A DNA stretch of 64,000 nucleotides, taken from contig CACNGE010000005.1 of the NCBI GenBank assembly GCA_902619855.1, positions 1-64,000 of the forward strand, given 5' to 3'. Numbering within the stretch: the stretch's first letter is position 1; the number at the start of each line of letters is the position of its first letter. The DNA is from an uncultured Bacteroidota bacterium. GTDB lineage: Bacteria > Bacteroidota > Bacteroidia > Flavobacteriales > Flavobacteriaceae. Of this stretch, positions 11,785 through 21,009 are shown in pieces. The notes under the pieces were generated by a model. That model had not been told where the DNA came from. It searched no databases and saw only the letters and a program-made list of their open reading frames with translations. Position numbers and translations under genes: made by a program.

Positions 11785-12921
11785 CTATGATTCGGAATTT
11801 ATTGTTTCTACGCCATTTGAAGTAGCTACCAATATGGAAGTAAGATTAATATCAAACTTTTGTTTGTAGGCTTTGCTTGCCAAATTCATAAACTCATTGA
11901 CAAAGTCCTCTTCCACAAGGTTGATTGTGCAACCGCCAAAGCCGCCACCCATCATACGACTTCCTACCACCTGCGGGAGGTCTTTGGAAAGTTCCACTAA
12001 AAAATCGAGTTCAGAACAACTGACCTCATAGTTTTTGGATAGCCCTTCGTGGGTTTGGTACATCAGCTTGCCAAAACCCTTAATATCTCCGCTTTGGATA
12101 AGCTCTGCAGCTTTTAAGGTTCTGGCGTTTTCACGAGACACAAAAAGTGCCCGCTGATAGACTTTTTCAGAGAGTTTTTCTTTATAAGTCTCGATGATTG
12201 TTTCTGGAACATCGGCTAAAAAATCATACTGAGGATGGTCTTTTTGAATGAGAGCAAGGGCTTGTTCGCATTCTTCTCTTCTCGTGTTGTACTCACTCGA
12301 TGCCAAGTTATGCGATACATTGGAGTTCAGTAGCAATATCTTATAAGGCGTAAACTCTGCATCAATGAGTTTGTAGTGTAAGGTCTCGCAGTTGAGAAGT
12401 AACAGCTTTTTACGTTTGCCCATCGTCACCGCAAACTGATCCATCACCCCACATTTGGTACCCACAAAGTTATGCTCTGCCATACGAGAGATCTCTATAA
12501 GCTCCAAATTTGAAAGCCCTAAGTCAAACAAACCATTTAAGCCTTTGGCAACACCACATTCCAGGGCGGCAGATGAGCTGATACCAGCCCCAATAGGCAA
12601 CTCACTGGATATAACACAATCAAAACCTCCGAGCTTTCCTGGACGGGCTTTTACAATACCATCGACAACACCAAGCACATAGTTCTCCCAATGGGTATCG
12701 CTGATTTGTAAGGGCTTGTTGATATCAAAAGTAAAAGCGCCCTCATCTTCAGAATTTACCCGACATAGGCTGTTGTCCCTTTTTTTAAACCACATGGTGA
12801 CTTTACGATCTATCGCTGCAGGCAGTACATGCCCGCCGTTGTAATCAATGTGTTCGCCAATCAGATTGATGCGACCAGGGGATTTTACAATTATGTCAGA
12901 ATCGTTTGTGTTTATGGTCAT
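11785..12921 (-). CDS. galK: Galactokinase
   Basis: The 378-residue GHMP kinase has the galactokinase signature GRINLIGEHIDYNGG (residues 16-30), the ATP loop LPIGAGISSSAALE (about 109-122) and the C-terminal MMGGGFGGCTI block (about 325-335). It phosphorylates galactose at O1 with ATP in the cytoplasm. It follows the sulfatase gene ending at 13004 after 82 bp and precedes galT, linking galactan breakdown directly to the Leloir pathway. Confidence 0.96.
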   Translation of the reverse strand: MTINTNDSDIIVKSPGRINLIGEHIDYNGGHVLPAAIDRKVTMWFKKRDNSLCRVNSEDEGAFTFDINKPLQISDTHWENYVLGVVDGIVKARPGKLGGFDCVISSELPIGAGISSSAALECGVAKGLNGLFDLGLSNLELIEISRMAEHNFVGTKCGVMDQFAVTMGKRKKLLLLNCETLHYKLIDAEFTPYKILLLNSNVSHNLASSEYNTRREECEQALALIQKDHPQYDFLADVPETIIETYKEKLSEKVYQRALFVSRENARTLKAAELIQSGDIKGFGKLMYQTHEGLSKNYEVSCSELDFLVELSKDLPQVVGSRMMGGGFGGCTINLVEEDFVNEFMNLASKAYKQKFDINLTSILVATSNGVETINSES

Positions 12922-13003
12922 TAGTGACGTTTGTTGGAAAATTAATCTTTTTTGAGCGCACTGAATGTGATAATCATAATTAACCTATAAAGTATGAACT
13001 ATT

Positions 13004-14569
13004 TTAAAATTTTAACTGTTTATTCAAAATACTAGAAAGTTTTTGTTTGACATTGTTATGTTTAATACTACTTGCTAGATTATACCGTTCGTGAGGGTCT
13101 TTTTTGTGATCATATAGCTCTTCATTACCGTTTGCATATTTAATATATCTATATCTTTTTCCTCTTACTGATAGGTGTTGTCGTTCAGGAAGTTGAGACC
13201 TCCAACTTGCAATAACTGTTAATGCTGCATCGGGACCATCCCATAATTTGGTTTTAGGATTTTTTAAAAATGGCTCTAAACTGAATCCATCTAACTGCTG
13301 TATTCCGTTTAGTTTAAGGCTTGAGACATTATTTCCTGTAAGAGATAATATTGTAGGATAAATATCTAGTAATGAAACCGGATGGGTTACTTTTTTTCCT
13401 GCATTTTCGTTATATTTTAGCGCTTTTATAATCAGTGGTACGCGTGTAGTTTCTTCCCACAGATTATACTTCCACAGATATTTTTTTTCTCCTAAATTGT
13501 ATCCATGATCACTAAAGAGAATAACAATGGTATTGTTGGCAAACTTCGAATTTTCTAATGCTTCAAGCAGCTCACCTACACGATCATCAGCAAAAGCAAC
13601 GCTTGCTAAATAGGCCTGTATGTATTTTTTAAGTGCAAGCTCCTTTGATTCATACCCTTCAACTAAACCTACATATGCCTTTCTTCCTCTTGACATTCCA
13701 CCTTTCTTAAGGTTGTTGTTTTCTAAATACGTATCCGAACAATCTTCCTCTTTTAAATGTGTCGTTTGAATGATTTTTAATGGGAACATATCAAAATATT
13801 TTTGAGGAACGACTAAGGGTGTGTGTGGTCTATGCAAACCAATCGCCATAAAAAATGGTTTTATTTTATCTTGTTTGCTTAGTTTTTCCAATTGTTTTTT
13901 TGCCCAAATAGTACTTTTCTCATCAGTCATTAAATCTCTATCAGTATCATTTACATAACGAAATGGTTTTCCTCCCCAGCTACCATTATACCATCCTTTT
14001 GCTCCAGGGGTATCATCAGTAGGTGAAACTTCGGGAACATCTACCAAAGAGAAAAATGTAGCATCAAGAGCTCCTAATTCACGCATACCTTCAGGAGATA
14101 AGGGGTGGGGAACTGATTTTTTGCCATTAAATGCTATGGGGCCATAGTCTTTTTTAACCCCCATAAGGCTCCAAGCGCCTTTTTTTGGACTATGAAAGAC
14201 CTTTCCAGACTGCATGCTAACATAGCCCTTTGCAATGAAAAACTCAGGAAGGGTAGTTGCTTGCGCTAATAATTTGTTCTTCGTCCAATTATCAAATCCC
14301 CACATTCGAGAACGCAATGGAGAAATGCCTGTCATAAAACTTGCTCTGGATGGTTGACATACTGGGACATTGGCATGTGCGTTTGTAAACAAAACTCCTT
14401 CTTTAGCAAGCCTATCAATGTTAGGGGTTTTTGCCTGTGGATGCCCATCTAAAACACCCACATAATCATTGAGGTCATCCAAAACAATCATCAAAACGTT
14501 GGGTTTTTCCTGCGCAAACAATTGCGATGTTGTCAAAATAAATAGAGAAAATAAAGCGTACCTAAACAT
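13004..14569 (-). CDS. S1-family (formylglycine) sulfatase, iduronate-2-sulfatase-like
   Basis: The 521-residue exported protein has a signal peptide (about 1-20, ending LFAQ), the metal-site strand NVLMIVLDDLND and the activation motif C71-Q-P-S-R, whose cysteine must be converted to formylglycine. The later FSDHGYNLGEKKYLWKYNLWEE block, with a second metal-site D-H pair and K residues, is typical of the iduronate-2-sulfatase-like S1 branch. It removes a sulfate ester from a sugar in the periplasm. It closely resembles the gene at 15981-17579 (same motifs, same position of the cysteine). It abuts the next sulfatase gene (5 bp). Target position on the galactan is unknown. Confidence 0.9.
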   Translation of the reverse strand: MFRYALFSLFILTTSQLFAQEKPNVLMIVLDDLNDYVGVLDGHPQAKTPNIDRLAKEGVLFTNAHANVPVCQPSRASFMTGISPLRSRMWGFDNWTKNKLLAQATTLPEFFIAKGYVSMQSGKVFHSPKKGAWSLMGVKKDYGPIAFNGKKSVPHPLSPEGMRELGALDATFFSLVDVPEVSPTDDTPGAKGWYNGSWGGKPFRYVNDTDRDLMTDEKSTIWAKKQLEKLSKQDKIKPFFMAIGLHRPHTPLVVPQKYFDMFPLKIIQTTHLKEEDCSDTYLENNNLKKGGMSRGRKAYVGLVEGYESKELALKKYIQAYLASVAFADDRVGELLEALENSKFANNTIVILFSDHGYNLGEKKYLWKYNLWEETTRVPLIIKALKYNENAGKKVTHPVSLLDIYPTILSLTGNNVSSLKLNGIQQLDGFSLEPFLKNPKTKLWDGPDAALTVIASWRSQLPERQHLSVRGKRYRYIKYANGNEELYDHKKDPHERYNLASSIKHNNVKQKLSSILNKQLKF

Positions 14570-14574
14570 ACAAT

Positions 14575-15978
14575 CTAATTTTTATTTTTAGTCCACCATT
14601 CGTCTTCACCCAATGTTGGGAATATTCTGTCTATATTTTTTTGATTCCAACGATTCCACGCATTTTGCAATTGTTTTTCCAAAACAACGTTGGAGCCTTT
14701 AATGTTTTTTGACTCAGAAACATCAAGTTTCAAATTATAAATTTCTGACTCTGACCTTTTATTTGATTTGAGTAGTTTATGATCTCCATGAATTACTGCC
14801 ATGGCGTTTTGTTTCCATTTTCGCCAAAACAAATAATCATGAGGCGCTCCTTGCTTTTCACCAGTCAGGTAAGGTATGATATTCACACCATCTAGAGGTT
14901 TTTTCCGATTTGATTTGATGTCTAAAATGTCTACCATACTTGCCATAATATCCAATGAAGATACAGATTCTTCGTACTTTGTATTTACAGGAATCACTCC
15001 TTTCCATTGTATGGCAAATGGCACTCTTAGTCCGCCTTCGTAAACACTTCCTTTAGTTCCTCTCAAAGGTGTATTTTGAGAAGCATTGTTATGTGCACCT
15101 CCGTTATCAGATAAAAACACAATAATGGTATTTTCAATTAGAGCATTTTTTTTCAACGTCTCTAATACTAGCCCTATTCCATCATCGACAGCACTTACCA
15201 TAGCTGCATAGGTCTTTCTTTTTCTATCCTGTATATCTGGAAATCTTGATAGGTATTTTTCAGTGGCATGCATAGGTGTATGTGGAGCATTATAGGAGAG
15301 AAATAAGAAAAAAGATTGGTCATTTTCAGCTTGTTTGTTAATAAAGCGAAGGGCTGCCTCACTGAGCTCATCTGTTAAGTAGTCGGTCTTATAATCATCA
15401 AATTCTAGTGTTTTATGATTTTCCTGAAGCTTAGTTCTATACCAAGCCCATTTTGATTTAACATTTTCAAGATTTTCTACAGTTAATTGATTCATAAAGT
15501 AATTATGCCCTCCAGATAAAAAACCATAGAAATAATCAAATCCTCTATTTAATGGATGAAAATTCGGATGTGTACCCAAATGCCATTTTCCCACAATAGC
15601 ACTTTTATAACCCTCATTGCATAAAACCTCAGCTAAGGTTTTTTCATCAAGTGGTAGACCAGCAATATCATTTGTCGGATCAATAGTCGGGTTGGTTGTA
15701 AAGCCAAATCTGTCTTGATAGCGGCCCGTGATAAAACCTGCTCTACTAGGTCCACAAACTGGAAATGACACATAACCATTTACAATATGTGCGCCATTAT
15801 ATGCAATAGAATCAATATTGGGTGTAGGGATATCTGTGCACCCATTAAACCCAACATCTGCATAGCCCATATCGTCAGTCATGATTACAATTAAATTGGG
15901 TTTTTTAGACTGACTCCACACAAAAATTGGTGCAACAAATAGTAATAAGTTAAATATAAAAACACCTTTTATCATCAT
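14575..15978 (-). CDS. S1-family (formylglycine) sulfatase
   Basis: The 467-residue protein has a signal peptide (about 1-22), metal-site DDMGYADVGFNG, and activation motif C75-G-P-S-R-A within a FPVCGPSRAGFITG run. GKWHLGTHPNFHPLNRGFDYFYGFLSGGHN and the FLSDNGGAHNN block complete the S1 active site. The MGYADVG...CGPSRAGF combination is typical of arylsulfatase A-like S1 subfamilies, several of which act on carrageenan and related galactans; I cannot fix the subfamily without comparison. The gene lies between two iduronate-2-sulfatase-like genes with gaps of 5 and 2 bp. Confidence 0.9.
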   Translation of the reverse strand: MMIKGVFIFNLLLFVAPIFVWSQSKKPNLIVIMTDDMGYADVGFNGCTDIPTPNIDSIAYNGAHIVNGYVSFPVCGPSRAGFITGRYQDRFGFTTNPTIDPTNDIAGLPLDEKTLAEVLCNEGYKSAIVGKWHLGTHPNFHPLNRGFDYFYGFLSGGHNYFMNQLTVENLENVKSKWAWYRTKLQENHKTLEFDDYKTDYLTDELSEAALRFINKQAENDQSFFLFLSYNAPHTPMHATEKYLSRFPDIQDRKRKTYAAMVSAVDDGIGLVLETLKKNALIENTIIVFLSDNGGAHNNASQNTPLRGTKGSVYEGGLRVPFAIQWKGVIPVNTKYEESVSSLDIMASMVDILDIKSNRKKPLDGVNIIPYLTGEKQGAPHDYLFWRKWKQNAMAVIHGDHKLLKSNKRSESEIYNLKLDVSESKNIKGSNVVLEKQLQNAWNRWNQKNIDRIFPTLGEDEWWTKNKN

Positions 15979-15980
15979 TG

Positions 15981-17579
15981 CTAATTTACTATGTTATTTA
16001 GTTGGGAACGAAATGTTTTAAGTTTCTTTCTATATCTTTTTTCAAATACTACATTGTGCCACTCGTAGGGATCTTTTTTGTTGTGATACAACTCCTCTTT
16101 TCCATTAGAATATTTGATATATCTATAATCAGTCGTGCGCAAGGAGTAGTTTTGTTTTTCTTTTGGGTATTTCAGCCCATAGTTTCCTACAATTGTTAAG
16201 GCATAATTAGGCCCTTTCCAATTTTTTGTGTTTGGATTTTCTAAAAATGCACGTAAAGAATACCCGCCTAGATTTCCACCAGAGTTTGATTTTTTGGTGT
16301 TTCCCAAAAGCGAACAATAGTCAATCAATGTTGGAAAAATATCGATTAGTGACACCGGGTGGTTTACCATACCTCTCACTTCGCTATTAGGAATGCGGAC
16401 AATGTAAGGAACACGTGTACTTTCTTCCCAAGGAGAGTTCTTAAATAAATGGTTTTTCTCGCCTAAATGCCATCCATGGTCACTGGTTAAAATGACTATG
16501 GTGTTTTTACTCAAGCCTGTTGATTCTAAAGAGTCTAAAATTTTCCCAACCTGATCATCAACAAAGGTAATACATGCTAAATAGGCTTGTAGGAAATATT
16601 TGAGAGCTAATTCTCTGTCTCCTCCGTATGAATCTACCAATGTCTTTAATAACAATGGACCTTTAAGATTTCCTCCTCTGTATCCGTAAACTGTTTTTAC
16701 ATCACCCTCAAGTGATAGGTTCCCCTGAAAATTTTCTTTCCAAAAGGTGTCCAATTCATCGCCGTCAATCCATTTATCCAATTCAATTTCATCAATGGGA
16801 TACATGTCAAAGTATTCGTCGGGAGCATGAAGGGGTGTATGAGGCCTCACAAAACCGACACCCATAAAAAAAGGCTTTGCTGTTTTGTTTTGTGCAATTT
16901 TTTCAAGCTTTTCAATGGCCCATTGAGCATGTAATTCTCCTTGAAGTAGATCTCTGTTATCGTTGTCTTGAAACCTGTACGGCTTCTTGTCCCATCCATA
17001 AACCAAACCAATTTCACCATATTTACCATTGGTGATGCCACCTTCAGAAATACGTCCGTAAGAGCCATCAATAGTTCCTATCTGGCGGTAGGGGTCTGGT
17101 ACGTTTGGTAATACACCAATTTCCTCACCATCAAAATAAAATGGCCCATAATTATGCTTAGGATTATTCCCCCATTCTTGCCAATATTGATGCGGCGCTC
17201 CATGTGTCAATTTTCCTGTACCTAAGGTTTGGTAGCCATTTTCAACAAAATATTCCATCATGGTTTTATTGTGCTTAAGCACAGGTTGTTTTGACATTGG
17301 TGTCCAGCCAAAATCTCCGGAATCGTGCGGATAAACTCCTGTAAATAAACTGTTTCTTGAAGGTTGACAAACAGGTACGTTGGTGTGTGCATTTGAAAAT
17401 TGTACACCCGATGCTGCCAAGCGGTCCATATTGGGTGTTTTAACATCGGGGTGCCCACCAAAAGCACCAATGTAATCGTTAAGATCATCTGCCATAATCA
17501 ACAACACATTTGGCTGTTCTTGTGATGTGGCTATAAAAGACAAAGAAATGAGTGAAAAAGTAAAAATATGTTTAAGCAT
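15981..17579 (-). CDS. S1-family (formylglycine) sulfatase, iduronate-2-sulfatase-like
   Basis: The 532-residue exported protein has a signal peptide (about 1-19), the metal-site strand NVLLIMADDLNDYIGAFGG, activation motif C71-Q-P-S-R and the TSDHGWHLGEKNHLFKNSPWEE block. Its N-terminal 75 residues align without gaps to the sulfatase at 13004-14569, so the two are paralogs flanking an unrelated sulfatase. The middle differs (a RDLLQGELHAQW segment, a longer PYGYRGG-like loop), which suggests different sugar or sulfate positions. It should act in the periplasm on a desulfation step. A 114-bp gap precedes it, the largest inside the operon. Confidence 0.9.
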   Translation of the reverse strand: MLKHIFTFSLISLSFIATSQEQPNVLLIMADDLNDYIGAFGGHPDVKTPNMDRLAASGVQFSNAHTNVPVCQPSRNSLFTGVYPHDSGDFGWTPMSKQPVLKHNKTMMEYFVENGYQTLGTGKLTHGAPHQYWQEWGNNPKHNYGPFYFDGEEIGVLPNVPDPYRQIGTIDGSYGRISEGGITNGKYGEIGLVYGWDKKPYRFQDNDNRDLLQGELHAQWAIEKLEKIAQNKTAKPFFMGVGFVRPHTPLHAPDEYFDMYPIDEIELDKWIDGDELDTFWKENFQGNLSLEGDVKTVYGYRGGNLKGPLLLKTLVDSYGGDRELALKYFLQAYLACITFVDDQVGKILDSLESTGLSKNTIVILTSDHGWHLGEKNHLFKNSPWEESTRVPYIVRIPNSEVRGMVNHPVSLIDIFPTLIDYCSLLGNTKKSNSGGNLGGYSLRAFLENPNTKNWKGPNYALTIVGNYGLKYPKEKQNYSLRTTDYRYIKYSNGKEELYHNKKDPYEWHNVVFEKRYRKKLKTFRSQLNNIVN

Positions 17580-17693
17580 GTCGTTTTTTTATGAATGATT
17601 CAATACAACTACTCAAAATAAATAAAACACTGGAATAGTAAGGTGCTAAATATTACCAATAATTTTGTGCTGGTTAACATATCTTCAATGTCT
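17580..17693. other. Longest gap within the minus-strand operon
   Basis: These 114 bp lie between two cotranscribed sulfatase genes. They contain no ORF of note. A GTGCTAAA at 17643-17650 shares the TTAGCA core seen upstream of other locus genes. An internal promoter is possible but no clear TAnnTTTG box with a -33 TTG was found. Confidence 0.3.
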
Positions 17694-19556
17694 TTATAAT
17701 TGTTTTATATAATCTATTTCAACCAAGTCATTTTTCTTGCCATGAAACGAAATTTTTAGCTTTGTTGTACCGCTCAAACTGGTGCTATTATTGATAGAAA
17801 TCAATACTTCTTCAAAAGATGAGTTACCCGAATATTCTGCAGTGCCCAAGTCGCCATAATCATTTGCAACAAAAATTTTCAAGCTTGCGTTTGATTTCAT
17901 TTTAATGGCAATGCTTTGATGATTGGTTTCTCTAATTTGTAATCCTGTTTTGTGTATGGTTCCTTTTTTGCTATCAAGTTTAAAATCCAGATAGCCCAAG
18001 CTTCCCGCTAAATTGGAAGAAATGTCTGTCGATTCCCAACCCTCTGTTTGCCAACCCCCACAATCAAAATCAAAATAAAGCAGCCCATCACTCGGGTCCC
18101 TCTTATTGGCTATTTCCCAGCTGTCAGACAAGCCATCACCATCAGAATCCACGCGATATTTTTCGTATTCTGGATTAACTCCTTCACCCCATTTTTTTCC
18201 ATCACCATTTGCCTTAAGATTTGCAATAGGTTCAGCTTCTGAACCCATGTCACCAACTGCTAACCATTGGTCTAGCAACTCACGATGCCTTTTAAGTTCT
18301 AAACTAAATGTAGGATTTCCAACCAAATTATAAATCATTGCTGGATCTGTACTTACATTATATAGTTCTTCTGCAGGGCGTTCACCAAAATAAATTTCTT
18401 TATGGACTTTAGAAAGTCTTTCTGAATTGTACAAATGATGAAGGTTTTTAATGAAGTTTTTTGAATCCCTGTATTGCGGCTGCAAAAAAATACGGTCTAA
18501 TTTATAATTTCGAATGTATCTATAATTTTCAGTTCTTATCGTTCTTACTCTGTCAATTGTATGATCTAGTCGGTCTTTGTGTGCAGCAACAAATACTCGT
18601 GGTGTAAAGTTTTTTGAAAATAAATTTTGCCCTTCATACCAATTTGGTACATCAACTCCTGCCCATGACAATGTAGTAGCGGAAAGGTCTAGCATGTTTA
18701 CCAAATCATTGCGAACTTTACCGCTTGGGACATATTTATTTGGCCCCATAACTACAAATGGCACATGCAATCCTCCTTCAGTGAGCATTTGTTTATGCCT
18801 TGGAAGGTTGTTGGCACCGTGGTCTGAAAAATAAACCACAATGGTGTTTTTGTAAAGCCCTGTGTCTTTTAGTTGCTGTATAATCTTCCCTATAATATTG
18901 TCATCTACTCGAATTGCTTCATAGTGTTGGGCTACTACCTCTTTAAAGATTTTATTATTTGGATAATCCGCAGGAACAGCAACATAATTCGGATTAACTT
19001 TAATTTCTTTATTTATGTTTTCAGTATTGTTTTTGCCTCCCCTAAGTTGAATTTGACCAAAGAACGGCTGTTTATTCACTAGCTCGGAGAAATCGGTTCT
19101 TTTTTTGAGCTTGTGATTATAGGTTTTACCCTGATTCCAAGCAAAATTATAATCTGCTTTACCAAAGTTAAAAGTGGTGTACCCTTGCTCAGAAAGCAAC
19201 TCAGGTAGTAGCTTGTAATTTTGAGGAAGTGGAATACGCGTTTTAGGGGTTCTAGAAGATCGGTGTTGATGTGCGCCAAAACGAATTGCTGACTGGCCAA
19301 TAATCATTGCAGATCTGGTAGCAGAACAAATAGGTGCCGGAACATACGCCCTGTTAAAACGCACCCCTAATTCCGCTATCGCGTCAATGTTAGGAGTTGC
19401 ATCAACGTTAACATCATCACCATAACATCCCATCCATGGAGAGGTATCCTCTGCATAAATCCAAAGTATGTTGGGTTTCTGAGCAAATGAAAACCCTGTT
19501 GATACCGTTAAGGAAAAAAAGAAAATGGTTGTGAAAAAACGAGAGGCATGAAACAT
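17694..19556 (-). CDS. S1-family sulfatase with C-terminal calcium-loop and jelly-roll extension
   Basis: The 620-residue protein has a signal peptide (about 1-26) and the metal-site strand NILWIYAEDTSPWMGCYGDD, as in heparan N-sulfatase (SGSH)-like S1 enzymes. The activation motif is C77-S-A-T-R, with alanine instead of proline at +2, which is allowed in S1 enzymes. The sulfatase fold runs to about residue 440 (FSDHGANNLPRHK at the second metal site). From about 470 there is an extra region of roughly 150 residues: a DSDGDGLSD calcium-type loop then a beta-rich domain ending EIDYIKQL, which looks like a carbohydrate-binding jelly roll. It is 6 bp from the next sulfatase gene. Confidence 0.88.
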   Translation of the reverse strand: MFHASRFFTTIFFFSLTVSTGFSFAQKPNILWIYAEDTSPWMGCYGDDVNVDATPNIDAIAELGVRFNRAYVPAPICSATRSAMIIGQSAIRFGAHQHRSSRTPKTRIPLPQNYKLLPELLSEQGYTTFNFGKADYNFAWNQGKTYNHKLKKRTDFSELVNKQPFFGQIQLRGGKNNTENINKEIKVNPNYVAVPADYPNNKIFKEVVAQHYEAIRVDDNIIGKIIQQLKDTGLYKNTIVVYFSDHGANNLPRHKQMLTEGGLHVPFVVMGPNKYVPSGKVRNDLVNMLDLSATTLSWAGVDVPNWYEGQNLFSKNFTPRVFVAAHKDRLDHTIDRVRTIRTENYRYIRNYKLDRIFLQPQYRDSKNFIKNLHHLYNSERLSKVHKEIYFGERPAEELYNVSTDPAMIYNLVGNPTFSLELKRHRELLDQWLAVGDMGSEAEPIANLKANGDGKKWGEGVNPEYEKYRVDSDGDGLSDSWEIANKRDPSDGLLYFDFDCGGWQTEGWESTDISSNLAGSLGYLDFKLDSKKGTIHKTGLQIRETNHQSIAIKMKSNASLKIFVANDYGDLGTAEYSGNSSFEEVLISINNSTSLSGTTKLKISFHGKKNDLVEIDYIKQL

Positions 19557-19562
19557 GGGCTG

Positions 19563-20987
19563 TTATTTCTTTTTTTGAAGATTGTAAAATCTGCTAGGGT
19601 CGGGTTTTACTCCATTAAACTCAGCAGCTGCCTCTGTATTAAATAGCGGTGAAAATGATTTGTCCCAAAAGGGATTTTTTACGTGTGCTTTTTGCATCAT
19701 ATTCTGAATTTTGACTACCACCTCTGGATGCTGTAGGGAAAGATCAAATTGCTCTGCCTTGTCCTTTTCTATATCATAAAGTTCTAGATTAAGTCCTTTT
19801 CGTCTGTCTTTGACTACCGCTTTCCACTTGCCAAATCGAACAGCACTATTGGGCCTACCCTCATAAAGCTCCCAATATAAAAATTCATGCTTTTTTTGCT
19901 TTACATCATTACCCAATAGCGTGGGTAGCATCGATATTCCATCCGTATGCCCATTGATAGGTTCGCCTGTCAACTCAGAAAAGGTTGGTAGCATGTCCCA
20001 AAATGCTGAAATATGTTTGCTAACACTACCTGCTTCAATTGTTCCTGGCCAATAGGCAAACATCGGTGAGCGAATTCCACCGTCATACATCATTCTTTTT
20101 ATACCTCTTAATTTGCCAGAAGGCTTAAAAAATGCTTCTGTTCCATCCTTTCCATGTGCACCATTGTCGCTGTTAAACATTATTAGGGTATTCTTGTCTA
20201 ACCCTAAGGATTCCAGTAATTCAGCTATAACCCCAACATCCCTGCTCATTCTTGATATCATTGCTGCTTGAATCTTCATGTTTTCGGGCCATTCTTTGTC
20301 TTTGTATTGTGCCAAATCCGGTACCTGTAACTTGAGGTGTGGTATAGTATAGGCTAAGTACAAAAAGAAAGGTTCATTTTTATTTTGTTTGATAAATGAA
20401 ATGGCTTTTTCTGTAAATAGATCGTGGCTGTAGTCATTTTGTTTGCCATTTCCATTGTCAAGAAATTGCTTTTTTCCATTTTGCCATAAATACTTTGGGT
20501 AATAATTATGTGCTAGCACTTGATCTGTGTACCCATAAAAATAATCAAACCCTTGCTTATTGGGATTGCCTTCATCATGAAAACCACCCAATCCCCACTT
20601 GCCAATGCAAGCTGTTTTGTACCCCGCACGTTGCATAAGTTTACCAAGGGTTTCGGAATCTGCTGGAATTGGTGTTTGCCCATCAGGATAACCTGGACTA
20701 TTGGACCTTATGTAGGCATGTCCTGGGTGTTGCCCCATCAACAAAGAAGCACGGCTTGGCGCACAAACTGCGTTTCCGCAATAGTGATTAGTAAAGCGCA
20801 TTCCATTGTGAGCAAGTTTATCAAGCTCAGGTGTTTCAATGAGTTCTTGCCCATTATATCCTACATCGCCATAGCCCAAATCATCTGCAAGGATATAAAT
20901 AACATTTGGTTTTTGCTCTTGTGCACTTACCATTGACGGGAATGAAACTACACAGCAATACATCACAGTAGCGAAAAACTTTTTCAT
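19563..20987 (-). CDS. S1-family (formylglycine) sulfatase
   Basis: The frame is open up to 21113, overlapping the GH16 gene, but the start at 20987 gives a proper signal peptide (MKKFFATVMYCCVV...VSAQ) and no overlap with the GH16 stop at 21010. The mature protein has metal-site DDLGYGDVGYNG, activation motif C75-A-P-S-R, GKWGLGGFHDEGNPNKQGFD and the FNSDNGAHGKDG block, all typical of arylsulfatase A-like S1 enzymes. Length (474 aa) is normal. It should hydrolyse a sulfate ester in the periplasm. The four sulfatase genes downstream follow on the same strand. Confidence 0.9.
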   Translation of the reverse strand: MKKFFATVMYCCVVSFPSMVSAQEQKPNVIYILADDLGYGDVGYNGQELIETPELDKLAHNGMRFTNHYCGNAVCAPSRASLLMGQHPGHAYIRSNSPGYPDGQTPIPADSETLGKLMQRAGYKTACIGKWGLGGFHDEGNPNKQGFDYFYGYTDQVLAHNYYPKYLWQNGKKQFLDNGNGKQNDYSHDLFTEKAISFIKQNKNEPFFLYLAYTIPHLKLQVPDLAQYKDKEWPENMKIQAAMISRMSRDVGVIAELLESLGLDKNTLIMFNSDNGAHGKDGTEAFFKPSGKLRGIKRMMYDGGIRSPMFAYWPGTIEAGSVSKHISAFWDMLPTFSELTGEPINGHTDGISMLPTLLGNDVKQKKHEFLYWELYEGRPNSAVRFGKWKAVVKDRRKGLNLELYDIEKDKAEQFDLSLQHPEVVVKIQNMMQKAHVKNPFWDKSFSPLFNTEAAAEFNGVKPDPSRFYNLQKKK

Positions 20988-21009
20988 TGCACCAATTAAA
21001 AGATCAGTT

